NCBI GenBank assembly: GCA_017642935.1
Contig: JAEPOK010000001.1
Coordinates: 868,001-932,000, forward strand
From: Hyphomicrobiales bacterium
GTDB lineage: Bacteria > Pseudomonadota > Alphaproteobacteria > Rhizobiales > MH13
DNA length: 64,000 nucleotides
Reading direction: 5' to 3'
The notes under the pieces were generated by a model, which was not told where the DNA came from, did no database searches, and was given only the letters and a program-made list of their open reading frames with translations. Numbering within the stretch: position 1 is the stretch's first letter; each line of letters begins with the position of its first letter. Made by a program: the position numbers and the translations under genes. Positions 1 through 8,584 of this stretch are shown here, piece by piece.

Positions 1-288
1 CTGAAGAAGAAGGGCCGCCGTCTGGATGCCGTTCTTGAACTGGTCGTTGATGACCGGGCCTTGGTGGGACGGATTGTCAAACGCGCCGAAGATGCCAAGG
101 CGGCCGGTCAACCGGTGCGCAAAGATGATACGCCCGAAGTGTTCGATGAGCGCTTGCGGGCCTATTACAAAAGCACCGCGCCGCTGACCGGCTACTATTA
201 CGCCAAAGGCAATCTGAAGACGGTGAACGGCATGGCCTCGATCGACGAGGTCACCGCTGAGATCAACTCGGTCTTGAAGGCGCTTTAG
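1..288 (+). CDS. adk: Adenylate kinase, C-terminal part (5' end outside window)
   Basis: The frame is open from the first base and ends with TAG at 286-288, so only about the last 95 residues are present. Adenylate kinase interconverts ATP, AMP and ADP in the cytoplasm. The visible part contains RIVKRAEDAKAAGQPVRKDD and ends in a helical tail, typical of the end of the CORE domain of short bacterial Adk. The gene directly precedes rpsM, its usual place at the end of the spc/alpha ribosomal protein cluster in alphaproteobacteria. The catalytic P-loop lies outside the window, so the call rests on the C-terminal sequence and context. Confidence 0.88.
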   Translation: MKKKGRRLDAVLELVVDDRALVGRIVKRAEDAKAAGQPVRKDDTPEVFDERLRAYYKSTAPLTGYYYAKGNLKTVNGMASIDEVTAEINSVLKAL

Positions 289-321
289 GGCGCAAAAATT
301 GGACCAAAAGTGCGAATTTCC

Positions 322-348
322 GAGGCGCTGCGCTGGTGGCGCCTCTTT
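322..348 (+). terminator. Probable terminator after adk
   Basis: A perfect 7-bp stem, GAGGCGC at 322-328 with GCGCCTC at 339-345, is followed by only three T residues. It lies 34 bases after the adk stop. The short T-run makes it a weak intrinsic terminator. It may instead partially attenuate transcription into the rpsM operon. Confidence 0.45.
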
Positions 349-500
349 CGCGTAGGAATGCAAGTTCGACCTGTTGACAAATCGTCAATCAGGCAATAAC
401 CGCATGTCTCTTCCCGACAAAAAGTCTGGCGGCGTCTTTGTGGCGAACCAGTTGTCCTATGAAGAACCCGCACGGGCCGGCCTCCACCGGACGCGGTTGA

Positions 501-538
501 GCCTCGTTGTGAGGCACCCTCGCTGAGGGCAGGTTTTT
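501..538 (+). promoter_or_regulatory. Tandem hairpins with T-run in the rpsM leader
   Basis: The adk-rpsM gap (289-579) has no gene. Just upstream of rpsM lie two adjacent small stems: GCCTC 501-505 with GAGGC 511-515, and CCCTC 518-522 with GAGGG 525-529. After CAGG comes a run of six T at 533-538. This looks like a terminator or attenuator about 40 bases before the rpsM start codon. A role in controlling the operon is an inference. Confidence 0.45.
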
Positions 539-579
539 TGGCGTGACGCATGTCGTGCCCTGTTAGATGGAGAAGTGAT

Positions 580-948
580 ATGGCCCGCATTGCAGGCGTC
601 AATATTCCTACGAACAAACGCGCGATCATCGCGCTTCAGTACATTCATGGCATCGGCGCGGCAAAAGCTGCTGAGATCATCGAAAAAGCTGGCATCGATC
701 CGAGCAAACGGGTCAACGAGCTGGCGGATTCTGACGTGATCCAGGTGCGCGAGATCATCGACCGCGACTACATGGTCGAAGGGGATCTGCGTCGCCAGAC
801 GAGCATGAACATCAAACGCTTGATGGATTTGGGCTGCTATCGCGGTCTGCGCCATCGTCGTGGCTTGCCGGTGCGCGGTCAACGTACCCATACCAATGCC
901 CGCACCCGCAAGGGTCCGGCTAAGGCGATTGCCGGCAAGAAGAAGTAA
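580..948 (+). CDS. rpsM: 30S ribosomal protein S13
   Basis: This 122-residue protein has the usual S13 length. It starts [10 protein letters not shown] and has the conserved basic tail [20 protein letters not shown], which contacts 16S rRNA in the head of the 30S subunit and intersubunit bridges. An ATG at 550 would add ten residues, but the ATG at 580 has a GGAGAA ribosome binding site seven bases upstream and gives the canonical start. It opens the alpha operon rpsM-rpsK-rpoA-rplQ. rpsD, present in the enterobacterial version of this operon, is absent, as is normal for alphaproteobacteria. Confidence 0.97.
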   Translation: MARIAGVNIPTNKRAIIALQYIHGIGAAKAAEIIEKAGIDPSKRVNELADSDVIQVREIIDRDYMVEGDLRRQTSMNIKRLMDLGCYRGLRHRRGLPVRGQRTHTNARTRKGPAKAIAGKKK

Positions 949-985
949 CAGGTAGGCGCGGGCCAATCCGCGCTTTGCCTTCGGT

Positions 986-1037
986 GGAGCCAACCGGGCT
1001 TTCACGGGTGCCATGTGGGCTCCGGGCAACGGTTGGC
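986..1037 (+). promoter_or_regulatory. Structured rpsM-rpsK spacer with alternative pairings
   Basis: Two mutually exclusive helices can form in the 112-base spacer. GCCAACCG at 989-996 is the exact complement of CGGTTGGC at 1030-1037, while GGAGCC at 986-991 is the exact complement of GGCTCC at 1018-1023. The two share bases 989-991. The element ends 13 bases before the AAAGGA ribosome binding site of rpsK. A translational or processing role is possible but is inferred only from the pairing. Confidence 0.45.
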
Positions 1038-1060
1038 GGTGAGATCGACAAAGGACCAAA

Positions 1061-1450
1061 ATGGCTAAAGAAGCTGGACGCGTTCGCCGCCGCGAACGCA
1101 AAAACATTACGTCGGGCGTGGCGCATGTGCGCTCGTCCTTCAACAACACCATGATCACCATCACGGACGTGCAGGGCAATGCGATCTCCTGGTCGTCTTG
1201 CGGCACGATGGGTTTCAAGGGCTCGCGTAAATCGACCCCTTATGCGGCACAGGTTGCCGCGGAAGACGCTGCCAAGAAAGCTTCCGAACACGGCGTGAAA
1301 ACGCTGGAAGTTGAAGTCTCCGGTCCAGGTTCGGGCCGTGAGTCGGCACTGCGCGCGCTCCAAGCTGCTGGGTTCACGATCACATCGATCCGCGATGTGA
1401 CGCCGATCCCGCACAATGGATGTCGTCCGCCGAAACGGCGCCGGGTGTAA
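1061..1450 (+). CDS. rpsK: 30S ribosomal protein S11
   Basis: The 129-residue protein matches S11 in length and sequence: a basic N-terminus ([19 protein letters not shown]), the central [15 protein letters not shown] segment, and the C-terminal [13 protein letters not shown] signature. S11 sits on the 30S platform next to the Shine-Dalgarno helix. The ATG at 1061 has AAAGGA a few bases upstream. It is the second gene of the alpha operon. Confidence 0.97.
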   Translation: MAKEAGRVRRRERKNITSGVAHVRSSFNNTMITITDVQGNAISWSSCGTMGFKGSRKSTPYAAQVAAEDAAKKASEHGVKTLEVEVSGPGSGRESALRALQAAGFTITSIRDVTPIPHNGCRPPKRRRV

Positions 1451-1477
1451 GGGGCAGACGCCTCAACATCATCATCG

Positions 1478-1564
1478 GCTTGGACAAACGGGTGGCGGCA
1501 TCCACGGTCCAAGCTTTCCCTTCAGGCGCATGGCTGGCCCCCCAATTCCAGCCGTTGGATGCGC
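1478..1564 (+). promoter_or_regulatory. Two strong hairpins in the rpsK-rpoA spacer
   Basis: The 135-base spacer holds a perfect 8-bp stem, GCTTGGAC 1478-1485 with GTCCAAGC 1507-1514. A second stem joins GGCTGG 1532-1537 to CCAGCC 1548-1553 and, across a five-base bulge, GCGCAT 1526-1531 to ATGCGC 1559-1564. The second hairpin ends about 20 bases before the rpoA start. No long T-run follows, so these are more likely processing or stability elements than terminators. Confidence 0.4.
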
Positions 1565-1585
1565 AAGACCCAAAGGGGTGCACCC

Positions 1586-2602
1586 ATGATTCATAAGAAC
1601 TGGCAGAACCTGATTAAACCGAGCAAACTTGAAGTGAAGACCAGCGAAGACGGTCGGATCGCTCAAGTTATTGCTGAACCGCTTGAGCGTGGCTATGGCC
1701 TGACGCTTGGTAACGCACTGCGCCGTATCCTGCTCTCGTCCATCCAGGGCGCGTCGGTGACCGGCATGCAGATTGATGGCGTGTTGCACGAGTTTTCGTC
1801 CATTCCGGGCGTGCGTGAAGACGTCACCGACATCGTGCTCAACGTCAAAGAGATCGCGCTGCGCATGGAAGGCGAGGGCCCCAAGCGCATGATCGTGCGC
1901 AAGCAGGGCCCAGGCATCGTGACCGCCGGTGATATCCAGACGGTGGGCGATGTTGAAATTCTGAACCCTGATCACGTGCTTTGCACGCTTGATGAAGACT
2001 CTGAAGTCCGCATCGAGTTCACCGTCAACACCGGCAAGGGCTATGTGGAAGCCGAGCGTAACCGCCCAGACGATGCACCGATTGGCCTGGTGCCGGTCGA
2101 TGCGCTGTTCTCGCCGGTCAAGCGCGTGGCCTACAAGGTGGAAAACACCCGCGAAGGTCAGATTCTCGACTATGACAAGCTGACGCTCGACATTGAGACC
2201 AACGGCGCTGTCACGGCCGAAGATGCAATTGCTTATGCGGCGCGTATTCTTCAGGATCAGTTGCAGATCTTCGTGAACTTCGAAGAGCCTGAAAAAGAGC
2301 AGGTCGAAGAAGAGCTGCCCGATTTCCCATTCTCGCCGGAGCTTCTGAAGAAGGTCGACGAGTTGGAGCTTTCGGTGCGTTCGGCGAACTGCCTGAAGAA
2401 CGACAACATCGTTTACATTGGTGACCTGATCCAAAAGACGGAAGCAGAAATGCTGCGCACGCCGAACTTCGGTCGCAAGTCGCTGAACGAGATCAAAGAA
2501 GTGCTTGCCTCGATGGGTCTGCATTTGGGCATGGACGTGCCCAACTGGCCGCCTGAAAACATCGACGAGCTTTCCAAGCGCTACGAGGAACACCAGGTCT
2601 AA
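1586..2602 (+). CDS. rpoA: DNA-directed RNA polymerase subunit alpha
   Basis: The 338-residue protein has the N-terminal dimerisation and assembly domain (about 1-230, with [17 protein letters not shown]) and the C-terminal domain that contacts UP elements and activators (about 250-330, with [14 protein letters not shown] and [15 protein letters not shown]). A TTG at 1559 would add nine residues, but ATG 1586 gives the conserved start [12 protein letters not shown]. It is the third gene of the alpha operon. Confidence 0.97.
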   Translation: MIHKNWQNLIKPSKLEVKTSEDGRIAQVIAEPLERGYGLTLGNALRRILLSSIQGASVTGMQIDGVLHEFSSIPGVREDVTDIVLNVKEIALRMEGEGPKRMIVRKQGPGIVTAGDIQTVGDVEILNPDHVLCTLDEDSEVRIEFTVNTGKGYVEAERNRPDDAPIGLVPVDALFSPVKRVAYKVENTREGQILDYDKLTLDIETNGAVTAEDAIAYAARILQDQLQIFVNFEEPEKEQVEEELPDFPFSPELLKKVDELELSVRSANCLKNDNIVYIGDLIQKTEAEMLRTPNFGRKSLNEIKEVLASMGLHLGMDVPNWPPENIDELSKRYEEHQV

Positions 2603-2630
2603 GGACCTCGGTCAGAGAAGGAGACGAGCC

Positions 2631-3059
2631 ATGCGTCACGCCAAACAAGGCCGCAAGCTCAACCGCACATCGAGCCACCGCAAAGCGATGTTCGCCAATA
2701 TGGCAGCTTCGCTGATCACCCATGAGCAGATCAAAACGACGTTGCCGAAAGCCAAAGAGCTGAAGCCGATCGTCGATAAGCTCGTGACCCTCGCCAAGCG
2801 TGGCGATTTGCATGCGCGCCGTCAGGCGCTTAGCCAAGTTCGCGACGAAGCGGCCGTGCGCAAACTGTTCGGCGTTCTGGGCGAGCGTTATGCCGAGCGT
2901 TCGGGTGGCTACACCCGCGTTTTGAAAGCCGGGTTCCGCTTTGGCGACAACGCGCCGGTCGCGATCATTGAATTGGTTGATCGCGACGTGGACGCCAAGG
3001 GCGCTGAAGACCGCGCGCGCGTCGAGGCCGAGGAAGCTGAAGAAACCGTCGCAGCGTAA
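2631..3059 (+). CDS. rplQ: 50S ribosomal protein L17
   Basis: The protein has 142 residues from the ATG at 2631, which is preceded by a GAAGGAG ribosome binding site. It begins with the conserved [20 protein letters not shown] of L17 and ends in an acidic and alanine-rich tail (residues about 120-142), which is common in alphaproteobacterial L17. L17 lies near the exit of the peptide tunnel. It is the last gene of the operon and is followed at once by an intrinsic terminator. Confidence 0.97.
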   Translation: MRHAKQGRKLNRTSSHRKAMFANMAASLITHEQIKTTLPKAKELKPIVDKLVTLAKRGDLHARRQALSQVRDEAAVRKLFGVLGERYAERSGGYTRVLKAGFRFGDNAPVAIIELVDRDVDAKGAEDRARVEAEEAEETVAA

Positions 3060-3085
3060 CGACGGTTCTTTATTGGAATGCAGAG

Positions 3086-3113
3086 GGGCGGCCTTGGAGC
3101 CGCCCTTCTTTTT
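3086..3113 (+). terminator. Intrinsic terminator of the rpsM-rplQ operon
   Basis: A perfect stem, GGGCGGC at 3086-3092 and GCCGCCC at 3099-3105 with a six-base loop, is followed by TTCTTTTT. It lies 26 bases after the rplQ stop codon. Confidence 0.9.
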
Positions 3114-3166
3114 GCCTAGATTTGGCCGACAGGGCATCACGACTCGCGACGTCCAAGGAGACCAAT

Positions 3167-4675
3167 ATGGGTGCGATCCGCACATTCACCATCGCCGTGA
3201 TGGCCGCATGGTTTGGCTTTGTTTTACAAGCTCAGGCCCAGAACGATTTGCCCGAACGGCTGCTTGATCTGTTCATCAACAACGCGCCCATCCTGCTTGA
3301 GGAACTCAACGAGGATCAGGCTGGCGAGCCAACGCAATTGACCCGCGAGGCGCCACAGAACTTGGCACAGGTGCAACTTTCCTTTGCGCCTGTGGTGCAA
3401 CTGGCCGCGCCGGCGGTGGTCAATGTCTACGCCACGCGTACCGAGCAAGTGCGCGATCCCTTCGCCAACATGGATCCGTTCTTTCGTCGGTTCTTTGGCG
3501 ATCAGATGCGCCCGCGTCCGCGAGAGCGTATGGCGTCCTCGCTTGGTTCCGGTGTGATCGTCGATGCCAGCGGGCTGATCGTCACCAACAATCACGTGAT
3601 CGAACAGGCAACCGATGTTCGGGTGTCCTTGTCGGATCGCCGTGAGTTTGCCGCCGATATTCTCATCCGCGATGAACGCACTGATTTGGCGGTGCTGCAG
3701 GTGCGCGATCTGGACGAGCCATTGCCAGCCTTGTCGATTGGTGCCTCGGACGACCTAGACGTCGGCGATGTGGTCCTTGCAATCGGCAACCCGTTCGGCG
3801 TTGGCCAGACGGTGACGCAAGGCATCGTTTCCGCGCTTGCTCGCACGCAGGTCGGCGTGACGGATTTTCAGTTCTTCATTCAAACCGACGCGGCGATTAA
3901 TCCAGGCAATTCCGGCGGTGCCCTTGTTGATCTTTCTGGCCGTCTGGTGGGCATCAACACAGCGATCTTTTCCCGCTCCGGCGGCTCGAACGGCATTGGC
4001 TTTGCGATCCCAACCGAGATGGTCAATGTCGTGCTTGGTGAGGCGGCCAGTGGCGCATCGTTTGTGGCACGCCCCTATCTCGGGGCCGAAGTCCAGGCTG
4101 TTACGCCTGCCATCGCCCAGAGCCTTGGCATGCGGCGCCCGCGCGGTGTTTTGGTGGCTGATCTGGTGCGCGGTGGTCCGGCGGATCAGGCCGGGCTTCG
4201 GCGCGGCGATGTGGTGGTGTCGATTGACGGCGTTCAAATCGAAGATCCCGATGCGTTCGCTTATCGCTTTGCCACCAAGGGCATCGGCGGCACCACCAGC
4301 GTACGCGTCATCCGCGATGGCCGGCGGCGCGATCTGACGATCTTTCTCGTTGGTCCACCAGAGACCGTGCCGCGTGATCTGCGGCTTATCGAAGGGCGCT
4401 CGCCGTTTGCGGGCGTGGAGGTCATCAATCTTTCGCCCGCTGTGGCGCAAGAGTTCGGTTTCGATCAGACCGAAGGCGTGATGATCGTTTCGGTTCAACC
4501 TGGATCGGTGGCCAATCAGGTCGGCTTTCGCGAGGGCGATATGATCATGCAGGTCAATGATCGCCGTGTCGGCAACACGTTTGACCTTGAGCAAATCGCC
4601 AATCTACGCAGCCGTTCCTGGCAGATCGTGTTTGAGCGCAATGGCCGCATTCGGTCCGCTATGCTGCGGTTCTGA
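3167..4675 (+). CDS. Do/DegP-type periplasmic serine endoprotease
   Basis: The 502-residue HtrA-family protein is predicted to act in the periplasm on misfolded proteins. Residues 1-25 form a signal peptide ending in QAQAQ. The chymotrypsin-like domain carries the triad His143 (TNNHVI), Asp173 (RTDLAV) and Ser249 (GNSGGAL). Two PDZ domains follow at roughly 290-380 and 405-500. ATG 3167 was chosen over an upstream TTG because AAGGAG lies just before it and it begins the signal peptide. The stop codon overlaps the rarA start by one base (TGATG), so the two are probably co-transcribed. Whether it is DegP-, DegQ- or MucD-like cannot be settled by eye. Confidence 0.93.
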   Translation: MGAIRTFTIAVMAAWFGFVLQAQAQNDLPERLLDLFINNAPILLEELNEDQAGEPTQLTREAPQNLAQVQLSFAPVVQLAAPAVVNVYATRTEQVRDPFANMDPFFRRFFGDQMRPRPRERMASSLGSGVIVDASGLIVTNNHVIEQATDVRVSLSDRREFAADILIRDERTDLAVLQVRDLDEPLPALSIGASDDLDVGDVVLAIGNPFGVGQTVTQGIVSALARTQVGVTDFQFFIQTDAAINPGNSGGALVDLSGRLVGINTAIFSRSGGSNGIGFAIPTEMVNVVLGEAASGASFVARPYLGAEVQAVTPAIAQSLGMRRPRGVLVADLVRGGPADQAGLRRGDVVVSIDGVQIEDPDAFAYRFATKGIGGTTSVRVIRDGRRRDLTIFLVGPPETVPRDLRLIEGRSPFAGVEVINLSPAVAQEFGFDQTEGVMIVSVQPGSVANQVGFREGDMIMQVNDRRVGNTFDLEQIANLRSRSWQIVFERNGRIRSAMLRF

Positions 4676-6009
4676 TGGCCGATCTGTTTGGCGCACCGGA
4701 GGAGACAGCGCCCGCCCGCGTTCCGTTGCCAGAGCGCCTTCGTCCGGCCACGCTTGACGAGGTTGTCGGCCAAGAAGCGCTGCTGGGCGCAGACGGCAAG
4801 CTGACACGCCTGCTGGCCAGTGTAGAGCAGGGCGGCGCTCTTCCGTCGCTTGTTCTTTGGGGACCTCCAGGAACGGGCAAGACGACGCTGGCCCGCCTCA
4901 TCGCCTCTTACCTTGGTGACGCGACGCAGTTCGTTCAGCTTTCGGCGCTGACCAGTGGCGTGAAAGACCTGAAGGCGGCTTTTGACGCCGCGCGGATGGC
5001 GCGTGGCCAGGGGCAGGGCACGGTTTTGTTCGTCGACGAAATTCACCGTTTCAACAAGGCGCAATTGGATAGCTTTCTTCCCGTCATGGAAGACGGGACA
5101 ATCACATTGATCGGGGCCACGACGGAAAACCCGTCCTTTGAACTCAATCCAGCGCTGCTCTCACGCTGCGATGTTCTCATCCTTCAACCGCTGGAAGCAG
5201 AGACCCTCGCGATATTGGTTGGCCGCGCTTTGGACGCTCTAGGTAAGGCCGAACTGGTTGATGAAGATGCTCGGCGGGTAATTGCCGAACGAGCCGACGG
5301 CGATGGGCGCCGCGCGATTGCGCTGACCGAATTGGTGATTGCTGGCCAAGGTGATGATCAGAAGGCCTACACGGCGACGTCCATTGCCGAACGGCTTGGC
5401 ATGGCGCTAGCCCGTTATGACAAGGATCGCGACGGCCATTACGACCTGATATCGGCGTTGCACAAAGCGGTCCGTGGTTCCGACCCTGATGCGGCGCTCT
5501 ATTGGTTTGCGCGCATGTTGGAAGGCGGCGAAGACCCGCTGTTTCTTGCCCGCCGGATTATTCGCATGGCGAGCGAAGATATTGGCATGGCCGATCCTAC
5601 GGCGTTGCAAACCGCTCTGGCGGCCCGCGAGGCTTATCACGTGCTTGGCAGCCCGGAAGGCGAACTTGCCATTGCTCAAGCGGTTGTCCATGTCGCGACC
5701 GCGCCGAAGTCGAACGCCGTCTACACCGCCTACAAAGGCGCGCGGAAGCTTGCCAAAGAAGGCGGCTCCCTGGCACCGCCATCGGAGATCCTCAACGCGC
5801 CGACAAAGCTGATGAAGGATATTGGGCGTGGTGCGGGCTACATCTATGACCACGACACGCCTGAGGCTTTTTCCGGCCAGGACTATTTCCCAGAACAGCT
5901 CGGTCGCCACACGCTTTACGATCCGCCGGAGCGCGGTTTTGAGCGCGAGCTTGTCAAGCGCTTGCGATACTGGCAGGGCTTACGCCAACTGAAGCAAGAT
6001 GAGGAATAG
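4675..6009 (+). CDS. rarA: Replication-associated recombination protein A (AAA+ ATPase)
   Basis: This 444-residue MgsA/RarA/WRNIP1-family ATPase acts at stalled replication forks. The Walker A motif is GPPGTGKT at residues 63-70, and Walker B with sensor elements is [11 protein letters not shown] around 117-127. The C-terminal half has the family tetramerisation region ([20 protein letters not shown], then the conserved [14 protein letters not shown] and GQDYFPEQL). It overlaps the protease stop by one base. The protease-rarA pairing after the alpha operon is common in Rhizobiales. Confidence 0.95.
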   Translation: MADLFGAPEETAPARVPLPERLRPATLDEVVGQEALLGADGKLTRLLASVEQGGALPSLVLWGPPGTGKTTLARLIASYLGDATQFVQLSALTSGVKDLKAAFDAARMARGQGQGTVLFVDEIHRFNKAQLDSFLPVMEDGTITLIGATTENPSFELNPALLSRCDVLILQPLEAETLAILVGRALDALGKAELVDEDARRVIAERADGDGRRAIALTELVIAGQGDDQKAYTATSIAERLGMALARYDKDRDGHYDLISALHKAVRGSDPDAALYWFARMLEGGEDPLFLARRIIRMASEDIGMADPTALQTALAAREAYHVLGSPEGELAIAQAVVHVATAPKSNAVYTAYKGARKLAKEGGSLAPPSEILNAPTKLMKDIGRGAGYIYDHDTPEAFSGQDYFPEQLGRHTLYDPPERGFERELVKRLRYWQGLRQLKQDEE

Positions 6010-6014
6010 AGGCG

Positions 6015-6428
6015 TTGGCGTTCAGCGCAGCAGCCTTGGTGTTTGTCGGCGGCGGGTGCGGTGCGCTCGCCCGCTACGGGCTTGTGCGCGCGTCTGAAAG
6101 CGCGCTAGGCACATCGTTTCCCTATGGGGTTTTTGCCGCAAACGTCCTTGGTTCGTTTCTAATGGGGTTGCTTGCCGGGTGGTTGGTAGCGCGTGGCGGC
6201 GGCTTTGGGCCGTTTCTCGACATGTCGGGCCATGATGCCGCCAGAGCGGCGCTGGCAACCGGGCTACTTGGCGGCTTCACCACGTTCTCTGCGTTCTCCT
6301 TGGATGCTGTTCGACTTTGGGAGACAGGATCGCATGGCGCCGCGCTTGCCTATGTGGCCTTAAGTGTTGTGCTCGCGGTGGCAGCGTTGGTTGCCGGTTT
6401 GATGGTCGCACGGGGTGTGCTCGCATGA
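6015..6428 (+). CDS. crcB: Fluoride exporter CrcB/Fluc
   Basis: The 137-residue membrane protein has four hydrophobic segments and the Fluc signatures GGGCGALARYG near the start, NVLGSFLMG around residue 43, and GLLGGFTTFSAFS around 84-96, which forms the fluoride pore. It forms dual-topology dimers that export fluoride. The start is a TTG at 6015, five bases after the rarA stop. I saw no fluoride riboswitch in front of it, and translation is probably coupled to rarA. The stop overlaps the next start as ATGA. Confidence 0.93.
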   Translation: MAFSAAALVFVGGGCGALARYGLVRASESALGTSFPYGVFAANVLGSFLMGLLAGWLVARGGGFGPFLDMSGHDAARAALATGLLGGFTTFSAFSLDAVRLWETGSHGAALAYVALSVVLAVAALVAGLMVARGVLA

Positions 6429-7450
6429 GCGGTGTCCAAACCCGAGAGGTTGCAGGCGAAGAAGATGGCATGCGCCTCGATCGATGGTTCAAGGAGCATT
6501 ATCCGGGTCTCGCCTTCGGAGCGCTGAACAAGCTGCTGCGCAAAGGTTCGATCCGTGTCGATGGTGGGCGGGCGAAGTCCAATGCCCGCCTGGAAGCCGG
6601 CCAGATGATCCGTGTGCCGCCGATGGAAGCGGAGGCGCAGATGGCCGCGCCGGCGCGAGCCGATGACGAGACCGTTCAAGCGCTCAAAGACATGACGCTG
6701 TTTGAGGACGACATGGTGCTCGTTCTCAACAAGCCGTTTGGCTTGGCCGTGCAAGGTGGCCCGGGCCTATCCAAGCATGTCGATGGCATGTTGGAGGCGC
6801 TGCGCGACAAGCAAGGACGCAAGCCACGGCTGGTTCATCGGTTGGATAAGGACACGTCCGGCGTCTTGATCGTTGCCAAGACCAAGGGCGCTGCCTCTTC
6901 GCTGGCGGCGGCGTTTCGGGCCCGTACGACGAAAAAGGTCTATTGGGCCTTGGTGCGCGGCGTTCCGAAACCCAAGCAGGGGCGGATTTCGAGTTATCTG
7001 GCCAAGGGCGATGAAGAGGCGGGCCCCGACCTCAAAGAACGCATGCGCATCGCCAAGCATGGCGATAGCGGCGCTGACCACGCGCTAACCCTTTACAATG
7101 TGCTGGAAACGGCGGGCAGGGGGCTAACCTGGGTGACGCTGCGCCCGGTAACGGGTCGAACGCACCAGCTGCGCGCCCATTGCAATCATATCGGCCATCC
7201 AATCATAGGCGACCCGAAATATTTCGATGTGGAGAATTGGGAGCTGCCTGGTGGCATTCAGAACCGGCTGCACCTGCATGCGCGCCGCCTGTTGATCCCC
7301 CATCCGAAAGGCGGGCAGATCGACGTGACCGCGCCGCTGCCACCCCACATGCAGCAAAGCTGGAACTTGCTCGGTTTCTCAACCGACGGCATGGGCCGTG
7401 ACGAAGATGATGACTGGGAAACCCAGGCCATGCGCGGGTCCAAAAAGTGA
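6425..7450 (+). CDS. RluA/RluC-family 23S rRNA pseudouridine synthase
   Basis: The 341-residue protein has an N-terminal S4 RNA-binding domain (about 15-70) and a pseudouridine synthase domain with HRLDKDTSG at 138-146. Asp141 is the predicted catalytic residue. The later motif PVTGRTHQLRAH is also typical of the family. ATG 6425 overlaps the crcB stop (ATGA) and is preferred over further upstream codons that would extend into crcB. An S4 domain plus this length fits RluC/RluD. The exact modified uridine cannot be assigned from sequence. Confidence 0.9.
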   Translation: MSGVQTREVAGEEDGMRLDRWFKEHYPGLAFGALNKLLRKGSIRVDGGRAKSNARLEAGQMIRVPPMEAEAQMAAPARADDETVQALKDMTLFEDDMVLVLNKPFGLAVQGGPGLSKHVDGMLEALRDKQGRKPRLVHRLDKDTSGVLIVAKTKGAASSLAAAFRARTTKKVYWALVRGVPKPKQGRISSYLAKGDEEAGPDLKERMRIAKHGDSGADHALTLYNVLETAGRGLTWVTLRPVTGRTHQLRAHCNHIGHPIIGDPKYFDVENWELPGGIQNRLHLHARRLLIPHPKGGQIDVTAPLPPHMQQSWNLLGFSTDGMGRDEDDDWETQAMRGSKK

Positions 7451-7677
7451 TCAATGAGTTGATCCTTTGGGGTGCATTGGCTGTGCTCATTGCGCTTATG
7501 GTGCTTGCCGTTTGGGCAGGGCGCCGCGGGCTGCATGCGCTCGGCGTTGTGGGTCCAGGCGGCAAATCGGTGGCGCAGGACAAGCAAATGGCGGAACTGA
7601 TTGTTGAGCTTCGCCGCCTCAACACGAATTTGGAGCGCCTGGTGGATGAGCCGGGCAGAAGCCAGGCCAATGAGTGA
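7447..7677 (+). CDS. Small single-pass membrane protein of unknown function
   Basis: This 76-residue protein starts with GTG at 7447, overlapping the pseudouridine synthase stop (GTGA). Residues about 5-24 (ILWGALAVLIALMVLAVWAG) form one transmembrane segment. A short soluble tail ends in a helical stretch rich in Leu, Glu and Arg (MAELIVELRRLNTNLERLV), possibly a coiled coil. Its stop codon overlaps the start of the next gene, so it is tightly embedded in the operon, and this is the main evidence that it is real. I do not recognise a family. Confidence 0.7.
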   Translation: MINELILWGALAVLIALMVLAVWAGRRGLHALGVVGPGGKSVAQDKQMAELIVELRRLNTNLERLVDEPGRSQANE

Positions 7678-8473
7678 CAAACTCTCGCCTTTTGATGCGA
7701 TCTTCACCGAGACCGGCCTCGACCCGAACGAGGCCGCGCAACGCACCATGCGGCCAGATTTGCCCAGACGCTTCTGGGAAGAGGTCACGCTGGACGAACG
7801 CGAGGGTGCCTTCCATATCCTGCTCGATGGTCGATCGGCGAAGACACCGGGGCGATCGGCGCTGGCGTCGCGCCATAAGGCGGTGGCCGAGCGCATGGTG
7901 GCGGAATGGGATGCCGTTGGCGAGCGCCTCGACCCAGCCAATCTGCCGCTGACAAAGCTCGTCAATGTAGCTCTGGATGGCGGCGACATTCACCGCGAGG
8001 CCTTGTTGGATGAAGTTCGGTCTTATGCTGGCAGCGACCTGCTGTGTTACCGCGCGGATCATCCGCACGGGCTCGTCGAGCGCCAGAACACAGTCTGGAA
8101 TCCTTATTTGGACCGGCTGAAGACCCATCACGGCATTACAATGAAACAGGCCGCGGGCGTCATGCCGGTTTCGCAAGATGAAGTTGTCCTGGACGCGATC
8201 CGGTCTTTGGCCGACAAGCGCGCCGCCGATGCCGAATCCGCAGCCGCCTTGACGCTGGCCACAACGCTCACCGGTTCGGCAATTCTGGCGCTGGCGCTCA
8301 CCGAACCGGGTGTCGATGAGGGGCGCGCGAAAACAGTCTGGCAAGCGGCGCATGTCGATGAGGACTGGAACCGCAAGCTTTGGGGCGAAGATGCCGAAGC
8401 GGCGGCCTTGCGCCAGTCCCGATGGCGCGATTTCGAGGCGGCTGCCTTCGTTCTTTCAGTGACACGGTCTTAA
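7670..8473 (+). CDS. ATP12-family F1-ATPase assembly chaperone
   Basis: The 267-residue protein belongs to the ATP12 family. In mitochondria this chaperone binds F1 alpha subunits during F1 assembly, and the alphaproteobacterial homologues are thought to do the same. Recognisable segments are the N-terminal RRFWEEVTLDEREGAFHILLDGRSAKTPG and the central DLLCYRADHPHGLVERQNTVWNPYLD. ATG 7670 lies within the last codons of the preceding small gene. The operon seems to end here. Confidence 0.9.
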   Translation: MSDKLSPFDAIFTETGLDPNEAAQRTMRPDLPRRFWEEVTLDEREGAFHILLDGRSAKTPGRSALASRHKAVAERMVAEWDAVGERLDPANLPLTKLVNVALDGGDIHREALLDEVRSYAGSDLLCYRADHPHGLVERQNTVWNPYLDRLKTHHGITMKQAAGVMPVSQDEVVLDAIRSLADKRAADAESAAALTLATTLTGSAILALALTEPGVDEGRAKTVWQAAHVDEDWNRKLWGEDAEAAALRQSRWRDFEAAAFVLSVTRS

Positions 8474-8584
8474 GCCGACCGGCGGATCACGTGGAAAGGT
8501 TGCGCCCTTCGGATGGCTGGACATGTTGCGGTGCACTGGTAAGCGGTAGAGCCGTAGTGTTCTTACCGGAGGCAGGGCTGTTTC

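Noticed and set aside
457-1218. Long minus-strand frame (253 codons) across rpsM and rpsK
   Set aside because: It is antisense to two certain ribosomal protein genes and has no recognisable protein features. Such frames arise from the GC-rich third codon positions.
1472-2593. Minus-strand frame of 373 codons opposite rpoA
   Set aside because: It mirrors rpoA almost exactly, has low-complexity His/Arg/Leu content and no family resemblance.
3755-4594. Minus-strand frame of 279 codons opposite the Do-type protease
   Set aside because: It is a shadow of a gene with an intact catalytic triad and shows no domain.
5502-5849. Second plus-strand frame inside rarA
   Set aside because: It is wholly contained in rarA and has Arg-rich shadow composition.
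6010-6014. Possible fluoride riboswitch before crcB
   Set aside because: The gap to rarA is five bases, leaving no room for an aptamer, and no such fold was seen in the end of rarA.
8540-8570. GGTAAG...CTTACC inverted repeat before pccB
   Set aside because: The stem is only six bases plus a small inner stem, and no known riboswitch or operator fits. Too weak to list as a feature.
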